From assembly GCF_900101885.1 (NCBI RefSeq), contig NZ_FNAN01000026.1, positions 51,806 through 115,805 on the forward strand: a stretch of DNA of 64,000 nt. Direction: 5' to 3'. The stretch comes from Dyadobacter soli (GTDB lineage: Bacteria > Bacteroidota > Bacteroidia > Cytophagales > Spirosomataceae). This document shows positions 24,695 through 32,679 of the stretch, piece after piece. The first letter of the stretch is position 1. Every line of letters starts with the position of its first letter. The position numbers were made by a program, and so were the translations under genes. The notes below the pieces were generated by a model. That model was not told where the DNA came from. It searched no databases and was given only the letters and a program-made list of their open reading frames with translations.

Positions 24695-25996
24695 ATGGCG
24701 ATTGATTTTATAGAGGAACTACGCTGGCGGGGCATGCTGCACGACATGATGCCGGGAACACATGAGCAACTTCAAAAGGAGATGACATGCGGTTATATCG
24801 GCTTCGACCCGACGGCCCCTTCGCTGCACATCGGTAACCTCGCTACCATTATGCTTTTGGTGCATTTCCAACGTGCGGGCCACAAACCGATCGCATTAAT
24901 CGGCGGCGCGACGGGGATGATCGGCGATCCTTCGTTCAAGGCGGCTGAGCGGTCGTTCCTCGATGAGGATACATTGCGGATTAACCAGGAGGGTATCCGC
25001 AAGCAGCTTGAATCGTTCCTGGATTTCAATTCCGGTGAAAATTCGGCTGAAATGGTCAATAACTACGACTGGTTCAAGGATATCGGCTTTTTGCAATTCC
25101 TGCGCGATGCGGGTAAGTATCTGAGTGTGAATTACATGATGTCGAAAGATTCTGTAAAAAAGCGCTTGGAAACCGGTATTTCGTTTACCGAGTTCTCATA
25201 CCAGCTTTTGCAGGGCTACGATTTTTATCATTTATATAAAACCAAAAATGTCCGGCTGCAAATGGGCGGCTCCGATCAATGGGGCAACATTACGACCGGT
25301 ACGGAAATTATCCGGCGCAAGGAAGGCGACGACGAGGACTATTTCAAAGCCTATGCATTGACCACGCCGCTTGTGACCAAAGCTGACGGTTCCAAATTCG
25401 GAAAGAGCGAAGGCGGCAACATCTGGCTCGATCCGGAGCGTACATCGCCTTACCAGTTCTACCAGTTCTGGCTCAACCAGAGCGACGACGATATGCCGCG
25501 TTACTTGCGCGTATTCTCGCTGAAAGGCCGCGACGAGATCGAGGCATTGGAAACCAGCCATGCCGCCGAGCCGCATTTACGCATTATGCAAAAGGCGCTG
25601 GCGTCGGAGCTTACGATCCGCATTCATTCTCAAAAGGCATTGGATCTGGTGTTGAAAGCTTCCGAAGTTTTGTACGGCAAAGCGACATTGGAAACACTTC
25701 AAAGCATTGAAGTGGACGAATTCGATACCATCTTCGACGGTGTTCCTCAAACGGAGATTACCCGTGCCGAATGGAACGAATGCGCGAACATTACCGACCT
25801 CGTATCGACAGTTACCCGCGGAGAAGTGTATGCTTCCAAAAGCGAGGCGCGCAGGGCGATCCAACAGAATGCGGTGAGTGTGAATAAATCAAAGGTAAGT
25901 TCTGCTGAACAAGCGTTGAGCGAGTTTGCATTGCTGCAAGACAGGTTTTTGCTGATCTCGAAAGGCAAGAAGAACCACCTCATCAAGGTAATATAA
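24695..25996 (+). CDS. tyrS: Tyrosyl-tRNA synthetase
   Basis: This 433-aa class I synthetase charges tRNA-Tyr. The HIGH-type motif is HIGN (residues 45-48) and the KMSKS-type motif is KFGKS (234-238). Substrate-pocket elements YGYIGFDPTAPSLHIGN, GGATGMIGDPSF, YQLLQGYDFYHLY and MGGSDQWGNITTG are all present. A C-terminal S4 RNA-binding domain (about 360-433) ends FLLISKGKKNHLIKVI. Length and order of domains are normal. A 17-bp perfect hairpin follows the stop codon. Confidence 0.97.
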   Translation: MAIDFIEELRWRGMLHDMMPGTHEQLQKEMTCGYIGFDPTAPSLHIGNLATIMLLVHFQRAGHKPIALIGGATGMIGDPSFKAAERSFLDEDTLRINQEGIRKQLESFLDFNSGENSAEMVNNYDWFKDIGFLQFLRDAGKYLSVNYMMSKDSVKKRLETGISFTEFSYQLLQGYDFYHLYKTKNVRLQMGGSDQWGNITTGTEIIRRKEGDDEDYFKAYALTTPLVTKADGSKFGKSEGGNIWLDPERTSPYQFYQFWLNQSDDDMPRYLRVFSLKGRDEIEALETSHAAEPHLRIMQKALASELTIRIHSQKALDLVLKASEVLYGKATLETLQSIEVDEFDTIFDGVPQTEITRAEWNECANITDLVSTVTRGEVYASKSEARRAIQQNAVSVNKSKVSSAEQALSEFALLQDRFLLISKGKKNHLIKVI

Positions 25997-25998
25997 TG

Positions 25999-26045
25999 TT
26001 TTGACCGGCTTGGCAGGCGATTAGGACTTGCCAAGCCGGTCAAAA
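25999..26045. terminator. Strong bidirectional terminator
   Basis: Perfect 17-bp arms TTTTGACCGGCTTGGCA and TGCCAAGCCGGTCAAAA surround a 13-nt loop, between tyrS and the convergent oxidoreductase. The 3' arm encodes the last residues of the oxidoreductase. Confidence 0.85.
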
Positions 26046-27241
26046 CTGAAAATAGCGGCGTCTTTATTTTTCTTTCCTGCAATGAGATCCGTGATGATCC
26101 CGGCGGCGATAATGCTGAACAGGATGCCGTTCCCTCCGAAACCCAATGCGAACAGCGTATTCGGGTGCTCTTTCACCCCTCCGATGAACGGCAGACCGTC
26201 TTTCGTCTCCGCAAAAGTGCCGCACCAGGTATAATCCGTTACAAAAGGTAAGTCCGGAAACATGCTCCGCGCATTCTTTTCCAGCTCGACAGATTTTCGG
26301 GGGAGCAGTTTGTCCCGTTTGATCGCGCTTTGGAACATTTCGTCTTTACCGCCAATCAGCACGCGGTTGTCTTCGGTGGTTCGGAGATACAAATAAGGCC
26401 GGGCGCTTTCCCATAGCGATGCATTTTCATACCAAAGTTCCTTTTTGTCCGGCATCGGCTTGCTCACGATCGCATAGGAGGAATGTAACCGCACAAAATT
26501 ACGCGAGATCAGTTTCTGAGATTCATACCCGGCCGCGACGATCAGTTTCTTTGTTTTGACGACATTCCCATTGTCCAGAACAAGACTCGTGCCGGTGCGC
26601 TCGTGCCGTATATCCGTGATTTCGACGGTATCATATACACGCGCGCCCTTCCGGATGCATTCCTGCAAGAGCGCATGCGCGAGTGCGTAGGCATCCACCT
26701 GCGCAGCGTCGTGCGAGAGGATCGCCCCACTTTTGCGGATACCGGGGAAATGCGAACGTAACGTGCCCTGGTCCCACCATTCGACATCGATCCCGATCCG
26801 TTTTCGTGCCTCGTATTCTTTTGTCAACAACGGCAGATCATCCTTTTTGGACGCATAATACAAGCTCTTAACTTGCGAAAAGCTGGTTTTGACCTGCAAG
26901 GAATCCACAATTTCACGGGCTTTGTGAATGGCTTCCACACAAAGAAGATAGCTGCGTACCGCGTCTTTTTCGCCGACGAGGTTTATCAAATCCGTCAGCA
27001 TCGTGTCTATTTCGTATTGCAGCAATGCCGTGGAACCGGATGTGCTACCAAGACCAATATGCCGTTTTTCCAACAAAACCACCGGAAAACCGGCTTGCGT
27101 AAGGTGCCAGGCCAGTAATGCGCCGGTAATGCCGCCGCCCATAATCACAATTTCGGCTGAAAGATTTTCTGTCAGAGCAGGGTAAGCGTGTAAAACCCCG
27201 TTTTTGTAAAACCAATGCGGCTGGCCACTGAGTAGATCCAT
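26021..27241 (-). CDS. FAD-dependent oxidoreductase of the DAO family
   Basis: This protein of about 406 aa belongs to the glycine oxidase/D-amino acid oxidase superfamily. The dinucleotide motif is IVIMGGGITGALLAWHL (about residues 22-38), then VVLLEKRHIGLGSTSGSTAL. A second FAD-contact strand reads KKLIVAAGYES (about 238-248), and LPFIGGVKEHPNTLFALGFGGNGI (about 345-368) is the C-terminal FAD motif. The substrate is unknown; family members oxidise amino acids, sarcosine or glycerol-3-phosphate. A longer start at 27325 exists, but the first 28 residues look like untranslated leader, so I prefer MDLLSGQPHW. Upstream lies a remnant of a metallophosphatase gene. Confidence 0.85.
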   Translation of the reverse strand: MDLLSGQPHWFYKNGVLHAYPALTENLSAEIVIMGGGITGALLAWHLTQAGFPVVLLEKRHIGLGSTSGSTALLQYEIDTMLTDLINLVGEKDAVRSYLLCVEAIHKAREIVDSLQVKTSFSQVKSLYYASKKDDLPLLTKEYEARKRIGIDVEWWDQGTLRSHFPGIRKSGAILSHDAAQVDAYALAHALLQECIRKGARVYDTVEITDIRHERTGTSLVLDNGNVVKTKKLIVAAGYESQKLISRNFVRLHSSYAIVSKPMPDKKELWYENASLWESARPYLYLRTTEDNRVLIGGKDEMFQSAIKRDKLLPRKSVELEKNARSMFPDLPFVTDYTWCGTFAETKDGLPFIGGVKEHPNTLFALGFGGNGILFSIIAAGIITDLIAGKKNKDAAIFSFDRLGKS

Positions 27242-27308
27242 CGGGTGTTTTTTGTTGACTTGATGAATCGGATGGTTAAAATTCTGTACCAGGGCGTTTT
27301 GTTTCAAA

Positions 27309-27374
27309 TCAGCTCTTTCCGCCAAACGTAATCAAAACCGGCGCGGCCGTCGGGTTATATTGATGCGACTGCCA
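27309..27374 (-). pseudogene. Remnant of a metallophosphatase C-terminus
   Basis: The minus strand encodes WQSHQYNPTAAPVLITF, then GGKS and a stop. This is nearly the same as the last 21 residues of the intact metallophosphatase at 28111 (WQSYQYNPTAAPVLNTFSG, then KA). Upstream of the Trp no similarity remains. The two DNA copies share 37 of 43 bases in the best stretch (27332-27374 against 28134-28176). The copies flank the secreted DinB gene. Confidence 0.85.
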
Positions 27375-27394
27375 CCGGTAAAGAACCGAATGTG

Positions 27395-27458
27395 ACCGGT
27401 CGATCATTTAAGAAGGAAGCGACCGGTTCGAATTCTTACCTTGAAAGCATTCGAACCG
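27395..27458. promoter_or_regulatory. Two nested inverted repeats upstream of the DinB gene
   Basis: ACCGGTCG (27395-27402) pairs with CGACCGGT (27420-27427), and CGGTTCGAA (27424-27432) pairs with TTCGAACCG (27450-27458). The two palindromes overlap by four bases, end 11 bp before the start codon, and the second encloses a TTACCTTG. They could be an operator or alternative RNA hairpins. Confidence 0.5.
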
Positions 27459-27469
27459 CTAAATCAGCT

Positions 27470-28093
27470 ATGAAATATTCTCTAATCGTATTTACGCTAT
27501 TATTATTCAGTGGAGTATCATTCGCGCAAACCAAAAGTCCGGTTTGGACCGAGCAAGAGCGACAGATTTTGTTAGAAGGGTTGCGCTCTTCGCAAAATGA
27601 CCTCATTAGTGCAGTACAAGGCTTAACAAAGAACCAAATCCGCTTCAAGTCTGACAGTACAAGCTGGTCTATTGCGGAGATTGTAGAGCATTTAGCGGTG
27701 TATGATGAACTGCTTTACTGGGATTTATTGAACAAACAATATTCGCCCGAAATGCCGGAGTGGGTTGAGAAAGTGAAAGGACTTGACTCGGTAATGATCG
27801 CTTATACTGATGACCCGGTCAAGTTGAAAGCACCATTTATCGCCCAACCACTAGGCCGTTTTGAAAATGAAAAAGATCTGATAGCGTATTTTAACCGCTA
27901 CCGGAGTGAATTGGTCAAGCTTATCAGTGAAACCAAAACTGATTTCAGGCTACATTTTGTTTTTCGCTCGAAGGATGCGGGAGTCTGGCGGGTTAGAGAT
28001 TTGCAACAATATACACTACTCTGGATTGCACATACGCAGCGCCATACCAATCAGATCAAGCGTGTAAAGGCCCATCAAAATTATCCCAAATAG
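27470..28093 (+). CDS. Exported DinB-family protein
   Basis: This protein of about 207 aa has a signal peptide (MKYSLIVFTLLLFSGVSFAQ) and a four-helix DinB/YfiT-like domain. DLISAVQGLTKNQIRFKSD (about residues 45-63) and WSIAEIVEHLAVYDELLYW (about 67-85) carry the first metal-binding His. A second His cluster lies near the C-terminus (LLWIAHTQRHTNQIKRV). Family members are often metal-dependent thiol transferases or hydrolases in the cytoplasm, so an exported version is less usual. I chose the ATG at 27470 because it starts the signal peptide. The gene is bracketed by a partial duplication of the metallophosphatase 3' end. Confidence 0.8.
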   Translation: MKYSLIVFTLLLFSGVSFAQTKSPVWTEQERQILLEGLRSSQNDLISAVQGLTKNQIRFKSDSTSWSIAEIVEHLAVYDELLYWDLLNKQYSPEMPEWVEKVKGLDSVMIAYTDDPVKLKAPFIAQPLGRFENEKDLIAYFNRYRSELVKLISETKTDFRLHFVFRSKDAGVWRVRDLQQYTLLWIAHTQRHTNQIKRVKAHQNYPK

Positions 28094-28110
28094 ACCGCCC
28101 GGCACTCACT

Positions 28111-28926
28111 TCACGCCTTCCCCGAGAAAGTATTCAAAACCGGAGCGGCTGTGGGGTTGTATTGGTACGACTGCCAGGTGTGGTCGTTGTAGATTTCCAC
28201 AATGCGATAGCCTTTGTATGAAGTTCCCCAGCTGCCGCCGAAATGGCCGTCGAAGAAATAGGGCTTTTTGCCGTAGATTTTGGTGCTGTCCTGATCGTGG
28301 TCGTGGCCGTTGAAAATGGCTTTCACATTCGGCGTGTTTTCAAAAAGTTCGATTACTTCTTTGCATTCAATGCCGTTCACGGTCCATTTGGCCGGGGTAA
28401 TGTGCAGGAACACAAAAATGCCTTTCTTGTCTTTGTGTTTAGCGAGTTCGTTGCGTAGCCAGGTTGCGTCCGGGCATACGTATTCGCCTTTTTCATTGGA
28501 AGTGTCGCCTACTACGAATGCATATTCTCCTTTGGCGAAACTGTGGTTGGTAGGGTAGCCCCAGGTGCTTTGCCAAACGTCCAATCCCACTTTGTCGTGG
28601 TTGCCGCGGCTCACATAATAAGGTACGCTCAGGTTCGAGATCGTGTTTTTGAAATCGTATAATAAGGTAGGGTCGTCGTGAATGAGGTCGCCGTTAATAA
28701 ACAGGAAATCAACCCCTTTTTGAAGTTTTTCGCGGTTAACCCAGCTTACCAGGTCGGCATGAAATGCCTTGAACTCCGTGTCCGGCTGCCCGTAATGCCC
28801 GTCGGACGCGACGATGAACCGCAATGCGATATTTGCAGCCGGTTGCGCTTTGGCGGGTTCCGATAAATAGGTGATTCCGGATAATGCAGGCAGGAGTTTT
28901 AAAAAAGACCGTCGCTGGAAAGTCAT
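28111..28926 (-). CDS. Calcineurin-like metallophosphoesterase with Tat-type signal
   Basis: This 271-aa protein begins MTFQRRSFLKLLPALSG, a twin-arginine export motif. The calcineurin-like metal motifs follow in order: VASDGHYG (D-x-H, about residues 39-46), NGDLIHD (GDxxxD), SRGNHDK (GNHD), FLHITPA and NGHDHDQDS (GHxH-type). This arrangement fits a periplasmic phosphodiesterase or phosphatase with a dinuclear metal site. The substrate is unknown. The gene ends 17 bp from the convergent DinB gene, and a relic of its last 22 codons lies on the far side of that gene. Confidence 0.88.
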   Translation of the reverse strand: MTFQRRSFLKLLPALSGITYLSEPAKAQPAANIALRFIVASDGHYGQPDTEFKAFHADLVSWVNREKLQKGVDFLFINGDLIHDDPTLLYDFKNTISNLSVPYYVSRGNHDKVGLDVWQSTWGYPTNHSFAKGEYAFVVGDTSNEKGEYVCPDATWLRNELAKHKDKKGIFVFLHITPAKWTVNGIECKEVIELFENTPNVKAIFNGHDHDQDSTKIYGKKPYFFDGHFGGSWGTSYKGYRIVEIYNDHTWQSYQYNPTAAPVLNTFSGKA

Positions 28927-28993
28927 GGTTTAGCGGGTTAGGATGAACAGAAACAGGGTTTTCAAAAATAGTTATTCGTCCGTTATATTTCCT

Positions 28994-29001
28994 TAATCTT
29001 G
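28994..29001 (+). promoter_or_regulatory. Possible -7 element of recX
   Basis: TAATCTTG differs from TAnnTTTG in one base and would give a leader of about 32 nt to the recX ATG. No clear -33 element is visible. Confidence 0.35.
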
Positions 29002-29037
29002 CACCTTGTTATCAATATTTAACAAAAAACGGAATAC

Positions 29038-29490
29038 ATGGACCGGCTAATTCTGCAAAAAGCGGCTTCCTACTGTGCTTACCAGGAGCGGACGCAGGAC
29101 GAGGTGAAGCAGCGGCTGAAAAAATGGAATGTGTGGGGCGACGAGGCCGACGAGATCATCGCCGAGCTGATTTCCATGAATTATCTCAGTGAAGAGCGCT
29201 TTGCGAAAACCTATGCCGGAGGCAAATTCAGGGTCAAAAACTGGGGCAGGATGAAAATCAGGCAGGAACTCAACCGTCGCGGCCTGAGCACATACAGCAT
29301 TGAAAAAGGTATGAACGAAATCGGCGACGAAGACTATGTGGCTGGTTTGCGCGAGTTGCTTGCAAAGAAGCGGAATTTGCTTTCGAAAACGGAAACCGAT
29401 CCCTTTAAATTGAAACAAAAACTGGCCCGGTTCGCGCTGGGAAAGGGCTATGAGAGCGAGCTGGTGTGGAAGGAAATAGGAGAGTTGTAA
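29038..29490 (+). CDS. recX: Regulatory protein RecX
   Basis: This 150-aa RecX modulates RecA by binding inside the RecA filament. The sequence shows the three-helix repeats of the family: AASYCAYQERTQDEVKQRL (about residues 9-27), LISMNYLSEERFAKTYAGGKFR (about 45-66), and RMKIRQELNRRGLS. The C-terminal repeat is FKLKQKLARFALGKGYES. The length is typical for Bacteroidota. recA is not in the window, so the gene stands alone. A 12-bp hairpin follows. Confidence 0.92.
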   Translation: MDRLILQKAASYCAYQERTQDEVKQRLKKWNVWGDEADEIIAELISMNYLSEERFAKTYAGGKFRVKNWGRMKIRQELNRRGLSTYSIEKGMNEIGDEDYVAGLRELLAKKRNLLSKTETDPFKLKQKLARFALGKGYESELVWKEIGEL

Positions 29491-29496
29491 AAGTTG

Positions 29497-29536
29497 TCGC
29501 CCTGAGCGACCCGGCGGCCCGGTCCGCTCAGGGCGA
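29497..29536. terminator. Terminator between recX and nrdB
   Basis: Perfect arms TCGCCCTGAGCG and CGCTCAGGGCGA enclose a 16-nt GC-rich loop, between convergent gene ends. Confidence 0.7.
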
Positions 29537-29544
29537 TAGACCAC

Positions 29545-30540
29545 TTAGAAGTCGGAATCAAACGAAATCTTGTGTGCGGACTCTTTGTCCTTCACACCAC
29601 TCATTACACCCGCTTTCTGATATTCTCCCACGCGTTTTTCGAAGAAGTTGGTCTTGCCCGGAAGCGAGATCAGCTCCATGAAATCGAACGGGTTGGCCGA
29701 ACCGAATTGTTTCGGGCAGCCGAGTCTTTCGAGCCAGAAATCGGCAATGTACTCGATGTACTGCTTCATCAAATCGGCATTCATACCGATCAGCGACACC
29801 GGAAGTGCCTCGCTTACGAACTCTTTCTCGATTTCCACCGCGTCCAGCATAATCTCGATCACGCGCTCCTGCGGTAACTGGTTCAGAATGTGTTTGGTAT
29901 AAAGCAAGCATGCAAACTCGCAATGCAGGCCTTCGTCGCGGGAGATCAGCTCGTTGGAGAACGAAAGTCCAGGCATAAGGCCGCGTTTTTTCAGCCAGAA
30001 GATCGAGCAAAACGATCCTGAAAAGAAGATACCTTCCACCGCTGCAAACGCGATGATACGTTCTGCAAACACAGGGCTGTTGATCCATTTCAATGCCCAG
30101 TCGGCCTTTTTCTGCACGCAGGGGATTGTTTCGATGGCACGAAGCAGCCTGTCTTTTTCAACCGGATCTTTAATGTACGTGTCGATCAGCAATGAATAGG
30201 TTTCGGAGTGGATGTTCTCCATCGCAATTTGGAACCCGTAGAAGCATTTTGCTTCGGCATATTGCACTTCGCTAAGAAAGTTGACAGCCAGGTTTTCGTT
30301 GACGATGCCGTCGGATGCCGCAAAGAATGCCAGCACGTGGGAAATGAAATGCCTTTCTCCGTCACTCAGGTTCTCCCAGTCTTTCATATCCTGCGACAAA
30401 TCGATTTCCTCGGCCGTCCAGAATGAAGCCTCATGACGTTTGTACATTTCCCATATATCGGAATGCTTGATAGGGAATAAAACAAACCGCAAGGGGTCTT
30501 CGGTCAACAGGGGTTCCTGTCTGGTAAGTTCTTGTGACAT
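29545..30540 (-). CDS. nrdB: Ribonucleotide reductase class Ia, beta subunit
   Basis: This 331-aa R2 subunit carries the di-iron centre and tyrosyl radical that start ribonucleotide reduction. The first metal cluster appears in ASFWTAEEIDLSQDMKDWE (about residues 38-56). The radical tyrosine and metal ligands lie in the stretch with AKCFYGFQIAMENIHSETY (about 117-135). The third block is GLHCEFACLLY (about 208-218). The motif around the radical Tyr is of the eukaryote-like R2 kind. Its partner nrdA is about 30 kb away on the other strand. The C-terminal tail (KISFDSDF) matches the normal docking tail that binds the alpha subunit. Confidence 0.96.
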   Translation of the reverse strand: MSQELTRQEPLLTEDPLRFVLFPIKHSDIWEMYKRHEASFWTAEEIDLSQDMKDWENLSDGERHFISHVLAFFAASDGIVNENLAVNFLSEVQYAEAKCFYGFQIAMENIHSETYSLLIDTYIKDPVEKDRLLRAIETIPCVQKKADWALKWINSPVFAERIIAFAAVEGIFFSGSFCSIFWLKKRGLMPGLSFSNELISRDEGLHCEFACLLYTKHILNQLPQERVIEIMLDAVEIEKEFVSEALPVSLIGMNADLMKQYIEYIADFWLERLGCPKQFGSANPFDFMELISLPGKTNFFEKRVGEYQKAGVMSGVKDKESAHKISFDSDF

Positions 30541-30623
30541 AATTAATTAGAGTATTTTACTGGGATCAGAATGATATAACGTTAGTACTTGCCGTTGGCT
30601 CTGAAAGCCGGGCCGGAAGAAAA

Positions 30624-30654
30624 CAAAGCTACATGCTTTGGGCTAGAATTCAAA
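30624..30654 (-). promoter_or_regulatory. Promoter of nrdB
   Basis: The minus strand has TTTG (30651-30654), 19 nt, then TAGCTTTG (30624-30631), an exact match to the Bacteroidota primary-sigma consensus. The predicted leader is about 80 nt. I see no NrdR-box pair next to it. Confidence 0.7.
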
Positions 30655-30805
30655 CAAAGTTGGCCGACATCTGGCCACTGAAAAACTGAACCTGGCCGAT
30701 TGGTAATTATTAATGTGAGGTGAATGTGGTTGTGGGTATAATGCAGCAGGGCGATGCTTTGGATGTCTACCCCGAAAATATTCTATATCGTTAAATCTAC
30801 TACCT

Positions 30806-31600
30806 ATGCCCGTCACAGGCCCGCGGCGATACGTCAATTTGTTCCGGAATGTTCGCAATCCATTCGAGTATATCTCTGATAAATTGCACGATCCCGGCGG
30901 AACGCTACACTTTACAACGAAACCGTATAAGCTTCATTTCGACGTTCCGGCGAGTCTCCATCAAGTATTCAAGGAGCTTTTTATGGCTGACGTATACAAC
31001 ATCGGGGCGCTGATGCGCGTATTGCCTGCGGATCCCCTTGTGATCGATATCGGCGCAAACGCCGGTTTTTTTGATATATTGCTTTTATCTAAAACAAAGA
31101 ATGCCCAAATTTATGCGTATGAGCCTCTGGGCAGTAATATCGAACGAATGCGTTCTGTTGCATCCTCCAATCGCAGGTTTGATAATAGCGTGATCATCAA
31201 TTCATTGGCCGTTACCGGGACACCCTGCGAAATGCTGCGTTTATATGCGCAGGATACGGATGATAATCAGGTGGTCGCTTCTTCGTTAAAAGATTTTAAT
31301 ACAGATAACACCAGGGAATTATTGATTCCTGCCACTTCATTTTCAGAAATAATGGCCGGAATGCCGAAGGCCAATGTCGATTTATTGAAAATGGATTGTG
31401 AAGGAAGTGAATATGATATTATTTTGAACACCCCGCCGGACGTTGTGCGCCGGGTTGAGAGAATGCTGATAGAGGTGCATGATATTGACAGTCAGTTTAA
31501 TATAAATATATTTAGTCAATATCTTGGTGAGTTGGGCTACGATGTGAACTACACATCCATTAACGGTTTTTGTTATGCACTGGAAGCGTGCAGGAAATGA
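30806..31600 (+). CDS. FkbM-family methyltransferase
   Basis: This 264-aa SAM-dependent methyltransferase has motif I in VIDIGANAGFFDILLL (about residues 77-92), the acidic loop AYEPLGSNIERM and the FkbM signature VDLLKMDCEGSEYDIIL (about 192-208). Such enzymes O-methylate sugars or polyketides; next to two glycosyltransferase genes, a role in methylating a surface glycan is the likely one (inference). Its stop overlaps the next gene's ATG by 4 bp. The local base composition is richer in A+T than that of the surrounding housekeeping genes, as often seen in surface-glycan islands. Confidence 0.88.
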   Translation: MPVTGPRRYVNLFRNVRNPFEYISDKLHDPGGTLHFTTKPYKLHFDVPASLHQVFKELFMADVYNIGALMRVLPADPLVIDIGANAGFFDILLLSKTKNAQIYAYEPLGSNIERMRSVASSNRRFDNSVIINSLAVTGTPCEMLRLYAQDTDDNQVVASSLKDFNTDNTRELLIPATSFSEIMAGMPKANVDLLKMDCEGSEYDIILNTPPDVVRRVERMLIEVHDIDSQFNINIFSQYLGELGYDVNYTSINGFCYALEACRK

Positions 31601-32679
31601 ATAGTCAATTTATGTTGAAACGGATTCTGATTGATTGCGAGAGGATGAGGCACCCTCATACCGGGCTTTATCACTATTGCCTTCAATTAGGGAATTCTAT
31701 TCTAAAAAAGGTAGGAGAGGATAGAGAAAAGATAGCTTTCTATTTGCCGAATTCCGCTGAGCATGCTTTTGGAGAGAATGCTAATTACGTTTCACAGCAT
31801 TTTATTCACAAATTGTTTTTCCCTGACACTAAATCGGTAGATATCTGGCATTGTACTTATCAGGGTTCGAAATACTTCCCGTTCGGGAAAAAGGTTTCGG
31901 TTGTATTAACGATTCATGATCTGAATTTCATTTATGACGGGAATAGATCTGAGAAGCGTATCAATAAGTATTTGAATAGATTACAATTAAAAATAGACCG
32001 GGCGGACCACATTGTTGCGATTTCTAATTATGTTCTCGATGATTTAAAAAAATACCTGCAATTGGGAGATAAGCCTACGTCGGTGATTTACAACGGATGT
32101 AATATAGAGGACTCCGGAATTATCGACAAACCCGAAAAAGTGATTGAACAACCCTTTTTATTTACGATCGGAACGATTGTCGGTAAAAAGAATTTTCATG
32201 TCCTGCCTGCGTTGCTGGTGGGCAATGATTTTAAGTTGGTTATTGCGGGGATCGAGAGTAGCCAGGAATATAAAAAGACTATTATAAAGGAAGCACAGAA
32301 GCTGAATGTCCTCGACAGGCTGGTTTTTACGGGTCCTGTCTCGGAAAATGACAAGAAATGGTACCTCAGCAATTGTTCGGCTTTCGTGTTTCCGTCGATT
32401 GCGGAAGGCTTCGGATTGCCGGTTATTGAGGCGATGTACTATGGCAAGCCGGTCATTCTTTCGCGCTGCACATCATTGCCGGAGATCGGCGGTGACTGTG
32501 CCTATTATTTCGACAATTTCGAGCCTGAGCACATGCGTAATGTATTGAATGCAAGCCTCGAACATTATAATAAAACAAAACCCAGGGAAAGAATCCGGGA
32601 CAGGGCCAGATTCTTTTCCTGGGAAAGGGCAGCTTCGGAATATCTCGAATTATATCGAAGCCTCGCTAGTTCAGTTTAA
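31597..32679 (+). CDS. Glycosyltransferase, GT4 family
   Basis: This protein of about 360 aa has the GT-B two-domain fold. The N-terminal domain includes LTIHDLNFIYDG (about residues 105-116). The C-terminal domain has TIGTIVGKKNFHVLPALL (about 195-212), then LVFTGPVSENDKKWYLSNC and the GT4 donor-binding motif PSIAEGFGLPVIEAMYYGKPV (about 265-285, with the E-x7-E pair). It transfers a sugar from a nucleotide-sugar to a glycan. The ATG at 31597 is coupled (ATGA) to the FkbM gene and follows an AGGA. Its 3' end overlaps the convergent GT2 gene by 14 bp. Confidence 0.9.
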   Translation: MNSQFMLKRILIDCERMRHPHTGLYHYCLQLGNSILKKVGEDREKIAFYLPNSAEHAFGENANYVSQHFIHKLFFPDTKSVDIWHCTYQGSKYFPFGKKVSVVLTIHDLNFIYDGNRSEKRINKYLNRLQLKIDRADHIVAISNYVLDDLKKYLQLGDKPTSVIYNGCNIEDSGIIDKPEKVIEQPFLFTIGTIVGKKNFHVLPALLVGNDFKLVIAGIESSQEYKKTIIKEAQKLNVLDRLVFTGPVSENDKKWYLSNCSAFVFPSIAEGFGLPVIEAMYYGKPVILSRCTSLPEIGGDCAYYFDNFEPEHMRNVLNASLEHYNKTKPRERIRDRARFFSWERAASEYLELYRSLASSV

